A stretch of DNA of 64,000 nt from IMG/VR virus record IMGVR_UViG_3300009314_000004, positions 1 through 64,000 of that record. The stretch is one strand, 5' to 3'. Every line of letters begins with the position of its first letter. The stretch's first letter is position 1. This document shows, in pieces, positions 16,178 to 24,200 of this stretch. This stretch comes from a virus. Under the pieces are notes generated by a model. That model saw only the letters and a list, made by a program, of their open reading frames with translations. It was not told where the DNA came from and searched no databases. The translations under genes and the position numbers were made by a program.

Positions 16178-16294
16178 GTACTTATCGAAGAGCCGGAAGA
16201 CATCATCGCCCACATGCGGGAGTTGGGGTTTTCCGGCTCTCCTACTGACTTGATCGAGATTGCCGCTGAGCTGTCAATTACGGAGGACGAATGA
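16178..16294 (+). other. cryptic coding-like stretch without a normal start codon
   Basis: Between the multidomain protein and the AAA ATPase, one frame reads about 38 codons of protein-like sequence (VLIEEPEDIIAHMRELGFSG, then a further acidic helical run) and ends in TGA overlapping the AAA start as ATGA. The only ATG is internal at 16214 and lacks a good ribosome binding site. The frame is -1 relative to the upstream gene and stays open from a CCCTTTC heptamer at 16124-16130. It could be a frameshifted C-terminal extension, a small gene with a rare start, or a sequence indel. Confidence 0.35.
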
Positions 16295-17718
16295 GTTACC
16301 CGTTTGACTTGAAACTTGAGGACTACATCAGGGCATCCTACCCCATTATTGTGGTTGAGACATTCGACCCTCTGTATACAGAGGACCGAATTACCCGAAT
16401 TGCTGACAGGTTGGGGAAGGGGGCCACCGTGGAAGTGCAGGACTTGATAGGCCTCAAGGGCCAGGTGGTGAAGTACGTGGATACACTTCCGGACACGAAA
16501 GGGAAGTGGAGCATTATTGTTCTGCGGAATATGCACTTCTTCCTCCAGGACAAGTCGTTCCTGCAAGCGCTCCACAACTTCGTCCGGAAAGTGCGTGAGA
16601 AGGACAAGCCCTGCATTCTCATTGGGACTTGCCCTACCATTGAGGAATTGCCGGCGGAGATCGGCCGTGAAGCTGTCGTCGTCCGGGACAGACTCCCCGA
16701 AGAGGAGGACCTTTTGGGCTTTGCCGGGGCCCTGGCCCTCGAGTACGGAGGCAAGGTGGAGATCCCCCAGTCGGCGCTGCCCGAAGTGGCCAAGGTTGGC
16801 CGAGGTATGACCTTCAGCGAGTTCAAGCGGGCATTCAAGCTCTCCCTGGTCAAGACCAAGGGGCTGGACCCAGCTTTGTTTGCCGAGGTCAAGAAGCAGA
16901 TCCTCCGGCAGTCTGCAGCGTTGTCTTTGTACCAACCGTTGCCGACGGACAAAATGGATGACCTGGCCGGCATGGAGAGTCTGAAGTTCTTCATGGTCAG
17001 AACGGAAGGGAAGATCCGGGGCGTGCTGATTATGGGGCCTCCAGGTACCGGCAAGACGCACTTCGCCAAATCCCTGGCTCGAAAGTTGGGCATTCCACTC
17101 ATCATCCTGGACGTGGGCAGCCTGTTCCACGGAATTGTCGGGTCCTCCGAGGCCCGAATGCGCCGCATGGTGGCCATTGTGGAGGCCTTTGGGCGCTGTT
17201 TGCTGTTGGTAGACGAAATCGAGAAGGGTTTCTCCGGCCTCGGTGGAAGTGGCTCTACTGATGGGGGTACCACGCAGAGGACCTTGTCCAAGTTCCTCAC
17301 CTGGTTGTCCGACCGGAGGAGCCTGGACGCATGCGTGATTGCTACGTGCAACGCCATGAGTTTACCCCCCGAGTACATTCGGGCCGGCAGGTTCTCCACC
17401 ATCTTCTACCTGGGCTTGCCCAACCAGAAGGTGAGGGACAAGGCGTGGGAGATTCACAAGCGCAACTTCGGTATCGAGGAGGAGGGGCACCCGCCTGATG
17501 AGGGGTGGAGTGGTGCAGAAATCTTTCAATGCTGTGAGAATGCCAAGGCCATGAATGTGTCTTTGGCCGAAGCAGCAGGCTACACAGTGAGGGTTTCCCG
17601 AGTCTCCAAGGCACAGCTTGAAGAGCTCAGGCGCTTCGCTGACGAGGCAGGACTGGTCCCGGCCGACGACCCGGACGAGGATGACGAGGACACCTCCTCC
17701 ATAGTGGTGGACGCATGA
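16291..17718 (+). CDS. Ycf46-like AAA ATPase
   Basis: A 475-residue AAA+ protein. The N-terminal 230 residues (LEDYIRASYPIIVVETFDP onwards) resemble the Ycf46 N-domain. The AAA module has Walker A GPPGTGKT (249-256), Walker B LLLVDEI (304-310), a sensor stretch VIATCN and a likely arginine finger in EYIRAGRFSTIF. GGAGG lies five bases before ATG. It is followed, with ATGA overlaps, by DUF1257 and DUF2997 genes, a combination known from cyanobacteria, plastids (ycf46/ycf35) and scattered phages. The AAA protein probably remodels a protein partner; the substrate is unknown. Confidence 0.88.
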   Translation: MSYPFDLKLEDYIRASYPIIVVETFDPLYTEDRITRIADRLGKGATVEVQDLIGLKGQVVKYVDTLPDTKGKWSIIVLRNMHFFLQDKSFLQALHNFVRKVREKDKPCILIGTCPTIEELPAEIGREAVVVRDRLPEEEDLLGFAGALALEYGGKVEIPQSALPEVAKVGRGMTFSEFKRAFKLSLVKTKGLDPALFAEVKKQILRQSAALSLYQPLPTDKMDDLAGMESLKFFMVRTEGKIRGVLIMGPPGTGKTHFAKSLARKLGIPLIILDVGSLFHGIVGSSEARMRRMVAIVEAFGRCLLLVDEIEKGFSGLGGSGSTDGGTTQRTLSKFLTWLSDRRSLDACVIATCNAMSLPPEYIRAGRFSTIFYLGLPNQKVRDKAWEIHKRNFGIEEEGHPPDEGWSGAEIFQCCENAKAMNVSLAEAAGYTVRVSRVSKAQLEELRRFADEAGLVPADDPDEDDEDTSSIVVDA

Positions 17719-18098
17719 GCCACGCCGTGGAGATGGAGTTCAAACCGGAAAGCCTCGAGTTGCTGGAGAGGGCTTGCCAGAAGGTAGGGTTCACATACTG
17801 CCAAGGCAAGTCTACCATCCGCACGCTGCACAACGACACTGCCGCCGAGCGGGGCTTCAAGCATGACCAGGTGGCAGTCATCGAAGTCCCCGGTGTCCCT
17901 TGGGACATAGGCGTCCAAGAAGTGGAGGGGAAGCATCGACTCGTCGGTGATGAGTACATGACCAAGTGGGTCAATCAAGTCGCCGACCAGTACCACGTGG
18001 AGGCCGCCCTGGTGTACGCTGAGGAGATGGGGTATGAGGCAACAATCGAAACCCAACCCGACGGCGCCATCGAGGTGGTCATGGTGCAGTACGAATGA
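17715..18098 (+). CDS. DUF1257 (Ycf35-like) protein
   Basis: A 127-residue protein beginning MSHAVEMEFKPESLELLERA, matching DUF1257/Ycf35 in start, length and the internal pattern around FTYCQGKSTIRT. The C-terminal half (WVNQVADQYHVEAALVYAEEMGY) fits the conserved tail of the family. Biochemical function is unknown in all hosts. Both its start and stop overlap neighbours by four bases (ATGA), so the three cluster proteins are translationally coupled and probably made in fixed ratio. Confidence 0.85.
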   Translation: MSHAVEMEFKPESLELLERACQKVGFTYCQGKSTIRTLHNDTAAERGFKHDQVAVIEVPGVPWDIGVQEVEGKHRLVGDEYMTKWVNQVADQYHVEAALVYAEEMGYEATIETQPDGAIEVVMVQYE

Positions 18099-18289
18099 AA
18101 ACCATCAAGATGAGGATCAAGAATGGGCGATGCCACATTGAAACTGACGGTTTCACCAGGGGCGAGTGCCTCGAAGCGACGGCCCCGCTCAAGCAGCTCA
18201 TCGGCGAAGAAGCCGAGGAGCCCAAACTCAAAGATGAGTACTTCCAGGAAGAGGTTACTGAGGACGCTCTCGAATACGAGGAGTTCTGA
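18095..18289 (+). CDS. DUF2997 family small protein
   Basis: A 64-residue acidic protein. The N-terminal half (KTIKMRIKNGRCHIETDGF then GECLEATAPLKQLIG) fits DUF2997: a short beta hairpin followed by the conserved CLEAT helix. The acidic tail EEPKLKDEYFQEEVTED agrees with family members that end in a DEYY-type tail. It is coupled by ATGA to DUF1257. Function unknown; constant association with the AAA ATPase suggests it is a partner or substrate. Confidence 0.82.
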   Translation: MKTIKMRIKNGRCHIETDGFTRGECLEATAPLKQLIGEEAEEPKLKDEYFQEEVTEDALEYEEF

Positions 18290-18317
18290 CTTTCGCTTCA
18301 CCCTCCGAGGCGGCAGG

Positions 18318-18413
18318 GTGGTATCCTCATGGTGGACCCCCGGGCTAGACAGGTTTTTGGCCTACCTGGGGGTCCCCGAAGGGGACGTCAACCGCAACCC
18401 TTGGTGCGGGTAA
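18318..18413 (+). CDS. possible small protein (31 aa, GTG start)
   Basis: In the 136-nt gap after DUF2997, the frame ending at TAA 18411-18413 reads MVSSWWTPGLDRFLAYLGVP followed by EGDVNRNPWCG, which looks like real protein. GTG at 18318 has GAGG seven bases upstream. The frame remains open further upstream without an ATG, so a longer form or a frameshifted DUF2997 extension cannot be excluded. The next gene's GGAGG site follows directly, as expected for a packed operon. Function unknown. Confidence 0.4.
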   Translation: MVSSWWTPGLDRFLAYLGVPEGDVNRNPWCG

Positions 18414-18425
18414 CGGAGGTAAGAG

Positions 18426-19283
18426 ATGGAACCAGCAACAAGATTCAACGTCGAGGCGTTGTTCTCAAGCGCCACACTTGTGTGGCTCAGGATCAGCGTA
18501 TGGACAGCAAAAAAGGATCTCCCGAAAGGAGGAGACAAACGACGCGGGAAGCACGTCTTCCTGGTCGACAAGAAATGGCTCAAGGGGATAACCCGCGTGG
18601 AGCGGGCGGCCCGGGACTTCCTGCAAGAGAAAGGGGGACGGTCCCCCACCGGGTCCGGGTACCTCATAGATAACGAGATCCTTCCGGAGGTGATGCAGCG
18701 ACTGGAGGACTTCCAAGAGGAGTTCTTGGACGCTGTCGACGACTTTGTCGAGGAGGAATTCGACAGCGCCCTGGTGGAATCCCGAGAGGAGCTGACAGCC
18801 GAAGAGCTCGAGCTCATGCCGGCTAAGACAGCCCTCCCTCGAAAATTCGGGTTCCGTTACGGGCGTATCATCTTCGCTCTCCCCTCCATGGGTGCTGCCG
18901 AAACGCAGGCCAGTATCGACAATATGGAGGAGTGGGCAACCAACAACACCAATGGGCTCCTGTTGAGGGGGTACGAGCGACTGCGCCACGCCGAGAGCAT
19001 TTTCGGCAACACCAAACGGAGGCTTTATGCTTCCGTGATTGGTCAAGTTCTGGCCTGGTGCGAGGAGTACGCAACGAAGCGGAGTATCCTGTGGGGAATT
19101 CCCCCGGGCTTGTTGTCCATTGTAAACGACACTGACCAGAAGTTCCGGGGCCTCAATTTGGCGGCCCTACGGAAAGACGAGGGAAAGCGTCTCGACGCTT
19201 CTCAGCTCGTCAAATCTCTGGCCGACAGATTGGAGCCCCTGTTGCCCTCCGGCGACGACGTGGCTCTCGAGGAGGAACGGTGA
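18426..19283 (+). CDS. hypothetical protein, possibly DUF3150-like (285 aa)
   Basis: A 285-residue protein with GGAGG about six bases before the ATG. A beta-rich start (LVWLRISVWTAKKD) is followed by VERAARDFLQEKGGRSPTGSGY and a long acidic helical region (LEDFQEEFLDAVDDFVEEEF). This order of elements recalls DUF3150 proteins, which in other phages and plasmids sit beside AAA ATPases, but the match is from memory of the pattern and is tentative. It lies just downstream of the Ycf46-type cluster and overlaps the next start by GTGA, so it is probably co-expressed with it. Confidence 0.72.
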   Translation: MEPATRFNVEALFSSATLVWLRISVWTAKKDLPKGGDKRRGKHVFLVDKKWLKGITRVERAARDFLQEKGGRSPTGSGYLIDNEILPEVMQRLEDFQEEFLDAVDDFVEEEFDSALVESREELTAEELELMPAKTALPRKFGFRYGRIIFALPSMGAAETQASIDNMEEWATNNTNGLLLRGYERLRHAESIFGNTKRRLYASVIGQVLAWCEEYATKRSILWGIPPGLLSIVNDTDQKFRGLNLAALRKDEGKRLDASQLVKSLADRLEPLLPSGDDVALEEER

Positions 19284-19789
19284 GCGCATTGAAACCTGAA
19301 GAACTGAAACAGATCCGTGAGGAGGTATTGCAGATCACGGTGACTGCTATGGCGGGGCTCCTCGGAGTACCCCGGGCTACCTACCGGAAGTACGAAAAGG
19401 GGGACTTCCCCATCCCTGACGACTTGGCGGAGCGCATCGACCAGATCGTAGCCGAGGAGAAGGCGGGCGGGGGGCTTGACTCCCCCACCGACTCACCCCC
19501 CCGGAAGCCCGCTCCCAAGAGGAAGAAGGCGAAGACGCCTTCACCGCCCGAACCGCAGGCGCCGGAACCGGAAAAGGAAGAGGAAGCGCCTGCCAAGTCG
19601 GCGGAGTCCCCCCGGAAAAAGCCGGAACCCGCTCCCGTGAGTGAGGAGCCGTCCCTGCTGGTAAAGGAATCTGCCCTGAGCATCCGGGAGCTCATACAAA
19701 CAACGGAGACACAAACAGGGCTGGCCCAGCTCGTGCGGCTGCTTTCTTCGGGGAAGAAGGTCCGCATTGAAATCTCCCTGGTGGATTGA
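19280..19789 (+). CDS. XRE-type helix-turn-helix protein with Pro/Lys-rich linker
   Basis: A 169-residue protein starting at GTG 19280. Residues about 5-55 fit a Cro/CI-type HTH (ITVTAMAGLLGVPRATYRKY, then DLAERIDQIV), with recognition helix near PRATYRKY. A disordered stretch rich in Pro, Lys and Glu follows (about 65-120), then a short C-terminal domain ending LLSSGKKVRIEISLVD. It may be a transcription regulator of the early block or a DNA-tethered partner of the neighbouring proteins. Confidence 0.75.
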   Translation: MSALKPEELKQIREEVLQITVTAMAGLLGVPRATYRKYEKGDFPIPDDLAERIDQIVAEEKAGGGLDSPTDSPPRKPAPKRKKAKTPSPPEPQAPEPEKEEEAPAKSAESPRKKPEPAPVSEEPSLLVKESALSIRELIQTTETQTGLAQLVRLLSSGKKVRIEISLVD

Positions 19790-20172
19790 TGGGAGTCACC
19801 GTCGTCGACATCTGCTTTGACCAAGTGGACATCTACTCAATTCAGAAAGGGACCACCCGAAAAGCGGAGCTCCCGGCAAGGTTCGACTCCCCGGAGCGGG
19901 CGGTGGACTTCGCTGAGGCGGTGGGGCAAGCCATGGAGGCGGCTATAGAGCACGTTGGGGACACCGGGCTGATCGCAATCGACGTGACCCACCCGTGGAA
20001 CCGCGGAGCGATCTGCGCTGCCGTAGCTGCCGCCCCCAGCCTCTGGTCAGAGGTCGGCTACCTGTACTACAACGCCCGGGAGGACCCGGACAAAGTGACG
20101 GAGGAAGGAGATGAACGCGGGAAAAGACTCCACGACCACTACCTCAGGACCCTTGCTGAGCAAAACGGCTGA
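19789..20172 (+). CDS. hypothetical protein (127 aa)
   Basis: Not recognised. ATG 19789 overlaps the previous TGA; a TTG three bases upstream is an alternative. The N-terminal part alternates strands and helices (VTVVDICFDQVDIYSI; GLIAIDVTHPWNRGAICAAV) like a small alpha/beta domain. The C-terminal end is charged and helical, and 62 nt of it overlap the next gene. Confidence 0.68.
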   Translation: MGVTVVDICFDQVDIYSIQKGTTRKAELPARFDSPERAVDFAEAVGQAMEAAIEHVGDTGLIAIDVTHPWNRGAICAAVAAAPSLWSEVGYLYYNAREDPDKVTEEGDERGKRLHDHYLRTLAEQNG

Positions 20173-21166
20173 GGTTTTGGCGGAAATGCTGAAGGAGGAT
20201 ACGGGGACACCCTTCTTGGACTCCGGAGGCACCCAGCAACCCGACGGGACATTCCTGCACGGCTATGGCCGCCATTGGCAACGCAACCAGGGGCGGGACT
20301 TCGAGCAGGAGCGGTGGGCGGGGGTCCACTTCAGGTATGGTGAAGTCAACTTCACCTACTCCATCTACCACTGGCTTAAGGAGCGGCTCGTGTTCAATGA
20401 GGAACTGGACGCAAACTTCCACGCCTTCTGCGAGCTCAGGGAGAACCAGCACCACGTCCCGAGCGGGGGTTTCCGACAGCAGCCGGTGACCTGGTTGGAG
20501 TGCATGAGGAGGTACATGCCCCACCTTGCCGAGTCCCGCCCGGAGGACCCCCCGCAGGGCATCTACGGGGACGGGGAGCCCATGCTCATCTACACCTACA
20601 ACCATGAGAACCTCCTCTCCCAGGACATCCAGTTCATGTACTGGGAGGACGATGATGGGGGGCACGTTCTACTGCAAGTGCACGGAGGGTGTGACGCTAG
20701 AGGGGGCTTGACCAAGCCCCGGGCGTTCGACATCACCCTGTGCGACGCAGTGAGCTTCCTCGACTACGCCGACGCCCGCATCGGGTGTAGCCACGACTGG
20801 AACCACCACTGGTACTCAGAGAGTGGGTACTACTGGACCGGGGACGATGTCTTCGACCTCAGCGGGTACGGGCGGGACGACGAAGATGTCCCCATTGTCA
20901 ACATCGAGGAGCTCTTGGAGGGCGAGCACGGATGGGCGAAATTCGCCGGTGACCACCCCCTGAAGAGTTCCGCAGAGGCGCTGTTCGGTATCTACCGTGA
21001 ACGGGCGGTCCCTCCCGAAGGCGCCTGCAGGGACGGGCAAGCCTTCATGGCTGCTTTCCTGGGGCTGGTGGAGGTCTTGTTGGTCATCCAACCGAAAACC
21101 ATCTACACAACTGCCGAAGGCATGGGCGCCTGCCCGGTTTGCGGCAAAGGAATCCTCACTCCCTGA
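20111..21166 (+). CDS. conserved phage-type hypothetical protein with C-terminal zinc motif (351 aa)
   Basis: A 351-residue protein. Near the N-terminus are LLSKTAEVLAEMLKEDTGTP, then LDSGG and YGRHWQRNQGRDFE, a pattern I associate with conserved phage and plasmid hypothetical proteins of unknown function. The middle is rich in aromatic and acidic residues. The C-terminus carries one CPVCG half zinc site. The start is supported by GGAGG six bases before ATG, although it lies 62 nt inside the previous gene. It is the last gene of the rightward block and is followed by a strong terminator. Confidence 0.75.
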   Translation: MNAGKDSTTTTSGPLLSKTAEVLAEMLKEDTGTPFLDSGGTQQPDGTFLHGYGRHWQRNQGRDFEQERWAGVHFRYGEVNFTYSIYHWLKERLVFNEELDANFHAFCELRENQHHVPSGGFRQQPVTWLECMRRYMPHLAESRPEDPPQGIYGDGEPMLIYTYNHENLLSQDIQFMYWEDDDGGHVLLQVHGGCDARGGLTKPRAFDITLCDAVSFLDYADARIGCSHDWNHHWYSESGYYWTGDDVFDLSGYGRDDEDVPIVNIEELLEGEHGWAKFAGDHPLKSSAEALFGIYRERAVPPEGACRDGQAFMAAFLGLVEVLLVIQPKTIYTTAEGMGACPVCGKGILTP

Positions 21167-21198
21167 CTCGCTATTGCTCAGGGTGGGTTTGAGGACCC

Positions 21199-21242
21199 GG
21201 GAGGGGGGGTTTTGGCATGGCCCCCCTCCCCTTTTCCTTTAG
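21199..21242 (+). terminator. Rho-independent terminator ending the early operon
   Basis: GGGAGGGGGG (21199-21208) pairs perfectly with CCCCCCTCCC (21221-21230) around a 12-nt loop, followed by a T-rich stretch (21232-21240). It lies in the 83-nt gap between the converging rightward and leftward blocks. The minus-strand side lacks a T run, so it mainly stops rightward transcription. Confidence 0.8.
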
Positions 21243-21249
21243 CTTCGAC

Positions 21250-24200
21250 TTACGGGAAGTCTACATCTTCTTCATGGTACCAGTCTGCGTAGGACGTCGT
21301 CAGGGGGATCGGGAGGGAGAACCGCTGAGAGACTTCGATAGCTTCGTACTCGGCGTGGTGGAGCCACACAATCATATCCGGTGAGACCACCCCGCAGTAC
21401 GACTCCAGCCAGATCTTGAGGCGGGTGCTCCCCAGGAGGGCTGGGACGGCAGCGCTCACGACCCCCACTGCGGGTATGACGCCGTTGGGGTCAAACACTA
21501 CAACAGCGCTATTACCCGCTCCTGGGTAGGTGGCTTTGGCTTCCCCCAAAATGGGGAACGTTCCTAATTTTCTGTCCCCTGTGCCGATTTCGTCGTACCA
21601 CACGTACAGGAAGTCTCCCTTCGGGATCTGTGATCGGCGCAGAGAAAGAAGTGGATAGGTCCCACCAAGGGGGACGTTACCCCACACGGCGAAAGGATTG
21701 GCAATGACCCCCAAGGAAGTAAGGGTCGGATCAAAGGCCAAGTTGAACACGACGACCCTCGCTCCCTCGTAGTTGTTCCAAAAGGCGTCTATATGGTCCC
21801 CTACTGCACGAATAGTAGTGGAGGGGAACCACACAGGGTACGAAGGACCAGCGTCACGGCCCAACCGGCTGTGGGGGAGGGTGAGGCCGGCCAGGCAATC
21901 CCGACCACCTGGGTTGTTGACGTCAGTCACCGCCCACGTTGCCTCAGCCGCAGTCAGGAGACTTCCCGAAGCTGCGTCGTACAAGTTGTACATCCAGGGC
22001 AACGCTGGGTCTTCCGGGTTCACCCCCGCCCAATCGTCCGGGTAGTGGCACACTAAAGTTTTTTCGGTCTTCAGGTCGTCATACCCTGACCGTTTCGTGA
22101 GCCCTCGGGCCACCCCGAACACGCCAATGTGCCGCATAGGGGAGGTCTCGACAAAGCCCTCCCGTTCAATGAATACTCGAAAAGTGGCTGAGGTCAGGTT
22201 CTCAGTGGGTGGGGGGACTACATTTACCGGGTCGTCTCTGGCGGAAAACTCCCACCACACGTTCTGCAATAAGGAACCCGGCACCGGGCGCTCGAAGGGC
22301 AAACGGATTACGCTTGTTCCCGTCGACGTATGAGTGTAAGACCACACTTCCTTTGTAGCCATCATGAAGAGGGCGGCCCCATCGGAAGTAGCGGGCTGCA
22401 AAGTGAACTGACCGAACCCATGCCCGGCAAAGTTGGGTTGATTGGCGAAGTACACCAGGGGTTTGACGTAAGACGTCCTGCGAGCACCGTCCGGCGCTGC
22501 TCGGTTGTCCTCCTCGTACGAACCTGGGAGGTTGGCTTTGAGGTCACCGGTAGTCCAAGGCCACACCAAAGTGTTCTCCGCCCCTGCCGCCAACAGGCCA
22601 AGCTCGATTGGGTGCGATCCCGCAATAGTGCCGTCCCAAAAGTCTGGGTGGCCGTACCCCACTACGGAAAAGCTGTCGCTGAAACCTACATCGGCATGGT
22701 GGACGTGGTTGGTATACAGCCTCAGGAAGAAGTCGCCCCGGTCTGTAGGCACGTAGGGGGAGCCTCCTGCCGAGAAGAGCCCCATGTACGCAGCGGGCCA
22801 CAGGATTGCTTCTTCCATAGCCTTAGTCAGGTCGATGCTGCCGGCTGGGAAGTCCCGGGCGAAGTGCAAGTCCGTCACCCCGTCCATGACTTTGGCCCAG
22901 TCTCGGGTTACCGGGACGTAGACAACCCAACCATAGGCACCGAGCAGAGCTCCCAGCAAGTCGTAACCCCCCCGGATGTCCAAAGCTGCGTTGCCGTAGT
23001 AGTAGGAAGCGTGGGCATTGTTGTCCGGCGTAGTGAGCGAAGACAGAAAAGACAGGAAGTACCGGTGCGCTCCGTCCTGCCCCCGAAGGGGGGTGTCCAG
23101 CCAGTGCTCCGCCGCCATGTTGAAAATGAGGGGGGAGGAGATCGTCAAGTGGGGGACACCCGCAGCGTTTTCCTCCCACTCGAACCAAGCCCCTGCGACA
23201 GTGTCGGTGATTGTCAGCATAGGTATGACAGCGCCGCCGGCGACGGGAGTGTGCAAAATATAGCCCAAACCGGCGCCGGCAGCCAACTCCATGTTCATCC
23301 AGTTGACCTGCCCCGAAAGGGCAGCGATGTGCACGGAGAAGTAGCGATCATCCGGAGGCGCTGAAGCGCTGTAGGTGTACGCTGTGCTGATGTCCTTCCC
23401 GATCACTGACCAGTGGTACAAGGACCCCAGTTCCACTCCCAGCGACTCATACCCGGCGATAGGAACACCCTCGGTAAGGTCGGCTATGATGGTGCGGACT
23501 TGCCCAGAGGCCATCACATCGGCAGTGCGGATATACTCTCCTCCTCGCCGTAGCTGAGTAGCGTCCTGGACGTAGTTCCAATGGATGACATACATCTCAT
23601 CGCCCGTCGCCTGCGCCCCAACGATGTTCTCAAAGTTGATCGTGATCGTCCCTGCAACTACAGCCACCGAAGTGACCATGGAGTACATGTTCCGAGTGTT
23701 GTTGAAGAACATCCACTCCGTAGGGGTGGCCATCAAGCGAATCAGGTCGTCGTAGTCACCGCTTTGGGTGAACGACACCGACATTGGCCCTACGACGGTC
23801 ACTCTCTGCAACGGGAAGCGAATCAAGGGGGACGGGATATTTTGGACTTCGCTGCGCTTGTGGTACCCCGTCATGGCCAGGTTGGGGATGAGCCCATCAT
23901 TCATGATGGTGTGCGTCCACAGATAGCCTTTGGCCTCGTCCCCGGGGGTGAAAGACTCAGATAGGGTAGTACCGCGAGAGATCGTAATCGCCCCAGTTGC
24001 CGGGACGATGTTGTCGACGTGGTACGTTCCTATTTTGTCCACATCGGTGCATTGGGTAATGGTCAGTAGGACGCACCCATTGTGCCGTTCGAACTCCCCT
24101 TCCCGGAAGACGGTGAGCTCCGGCGCAGTCAAGTTGGTAATGAGGAGCACCCCCCCACCTCCCGCCGTCATCTCCAGGGCAACTCCGGAAGAGAAGAGGC

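Noticed and set aside
15967-17130. 387-codon minus-strand frame opposite the AAA ATPase
   Set aside because: Composition is typical of antisense shadow (Gln, Leu, Arg, His), with no recognisable domain; the plus-strand AAA motifs are certain.
19875-19895. tRNA-like GGTTCGACTCC motif
   Set aside because: It lies within a coding gene and no cloverleaf arms could be built around it; no tRNA was supported anywhere.
22330-23364. 344-codon plus-strand frame within the 1853-aa gene
   Set aside because: Antisense shadow with no ribosome binding site or domain; similar long shadows recur throughout the virion block, as at 29536-30579.
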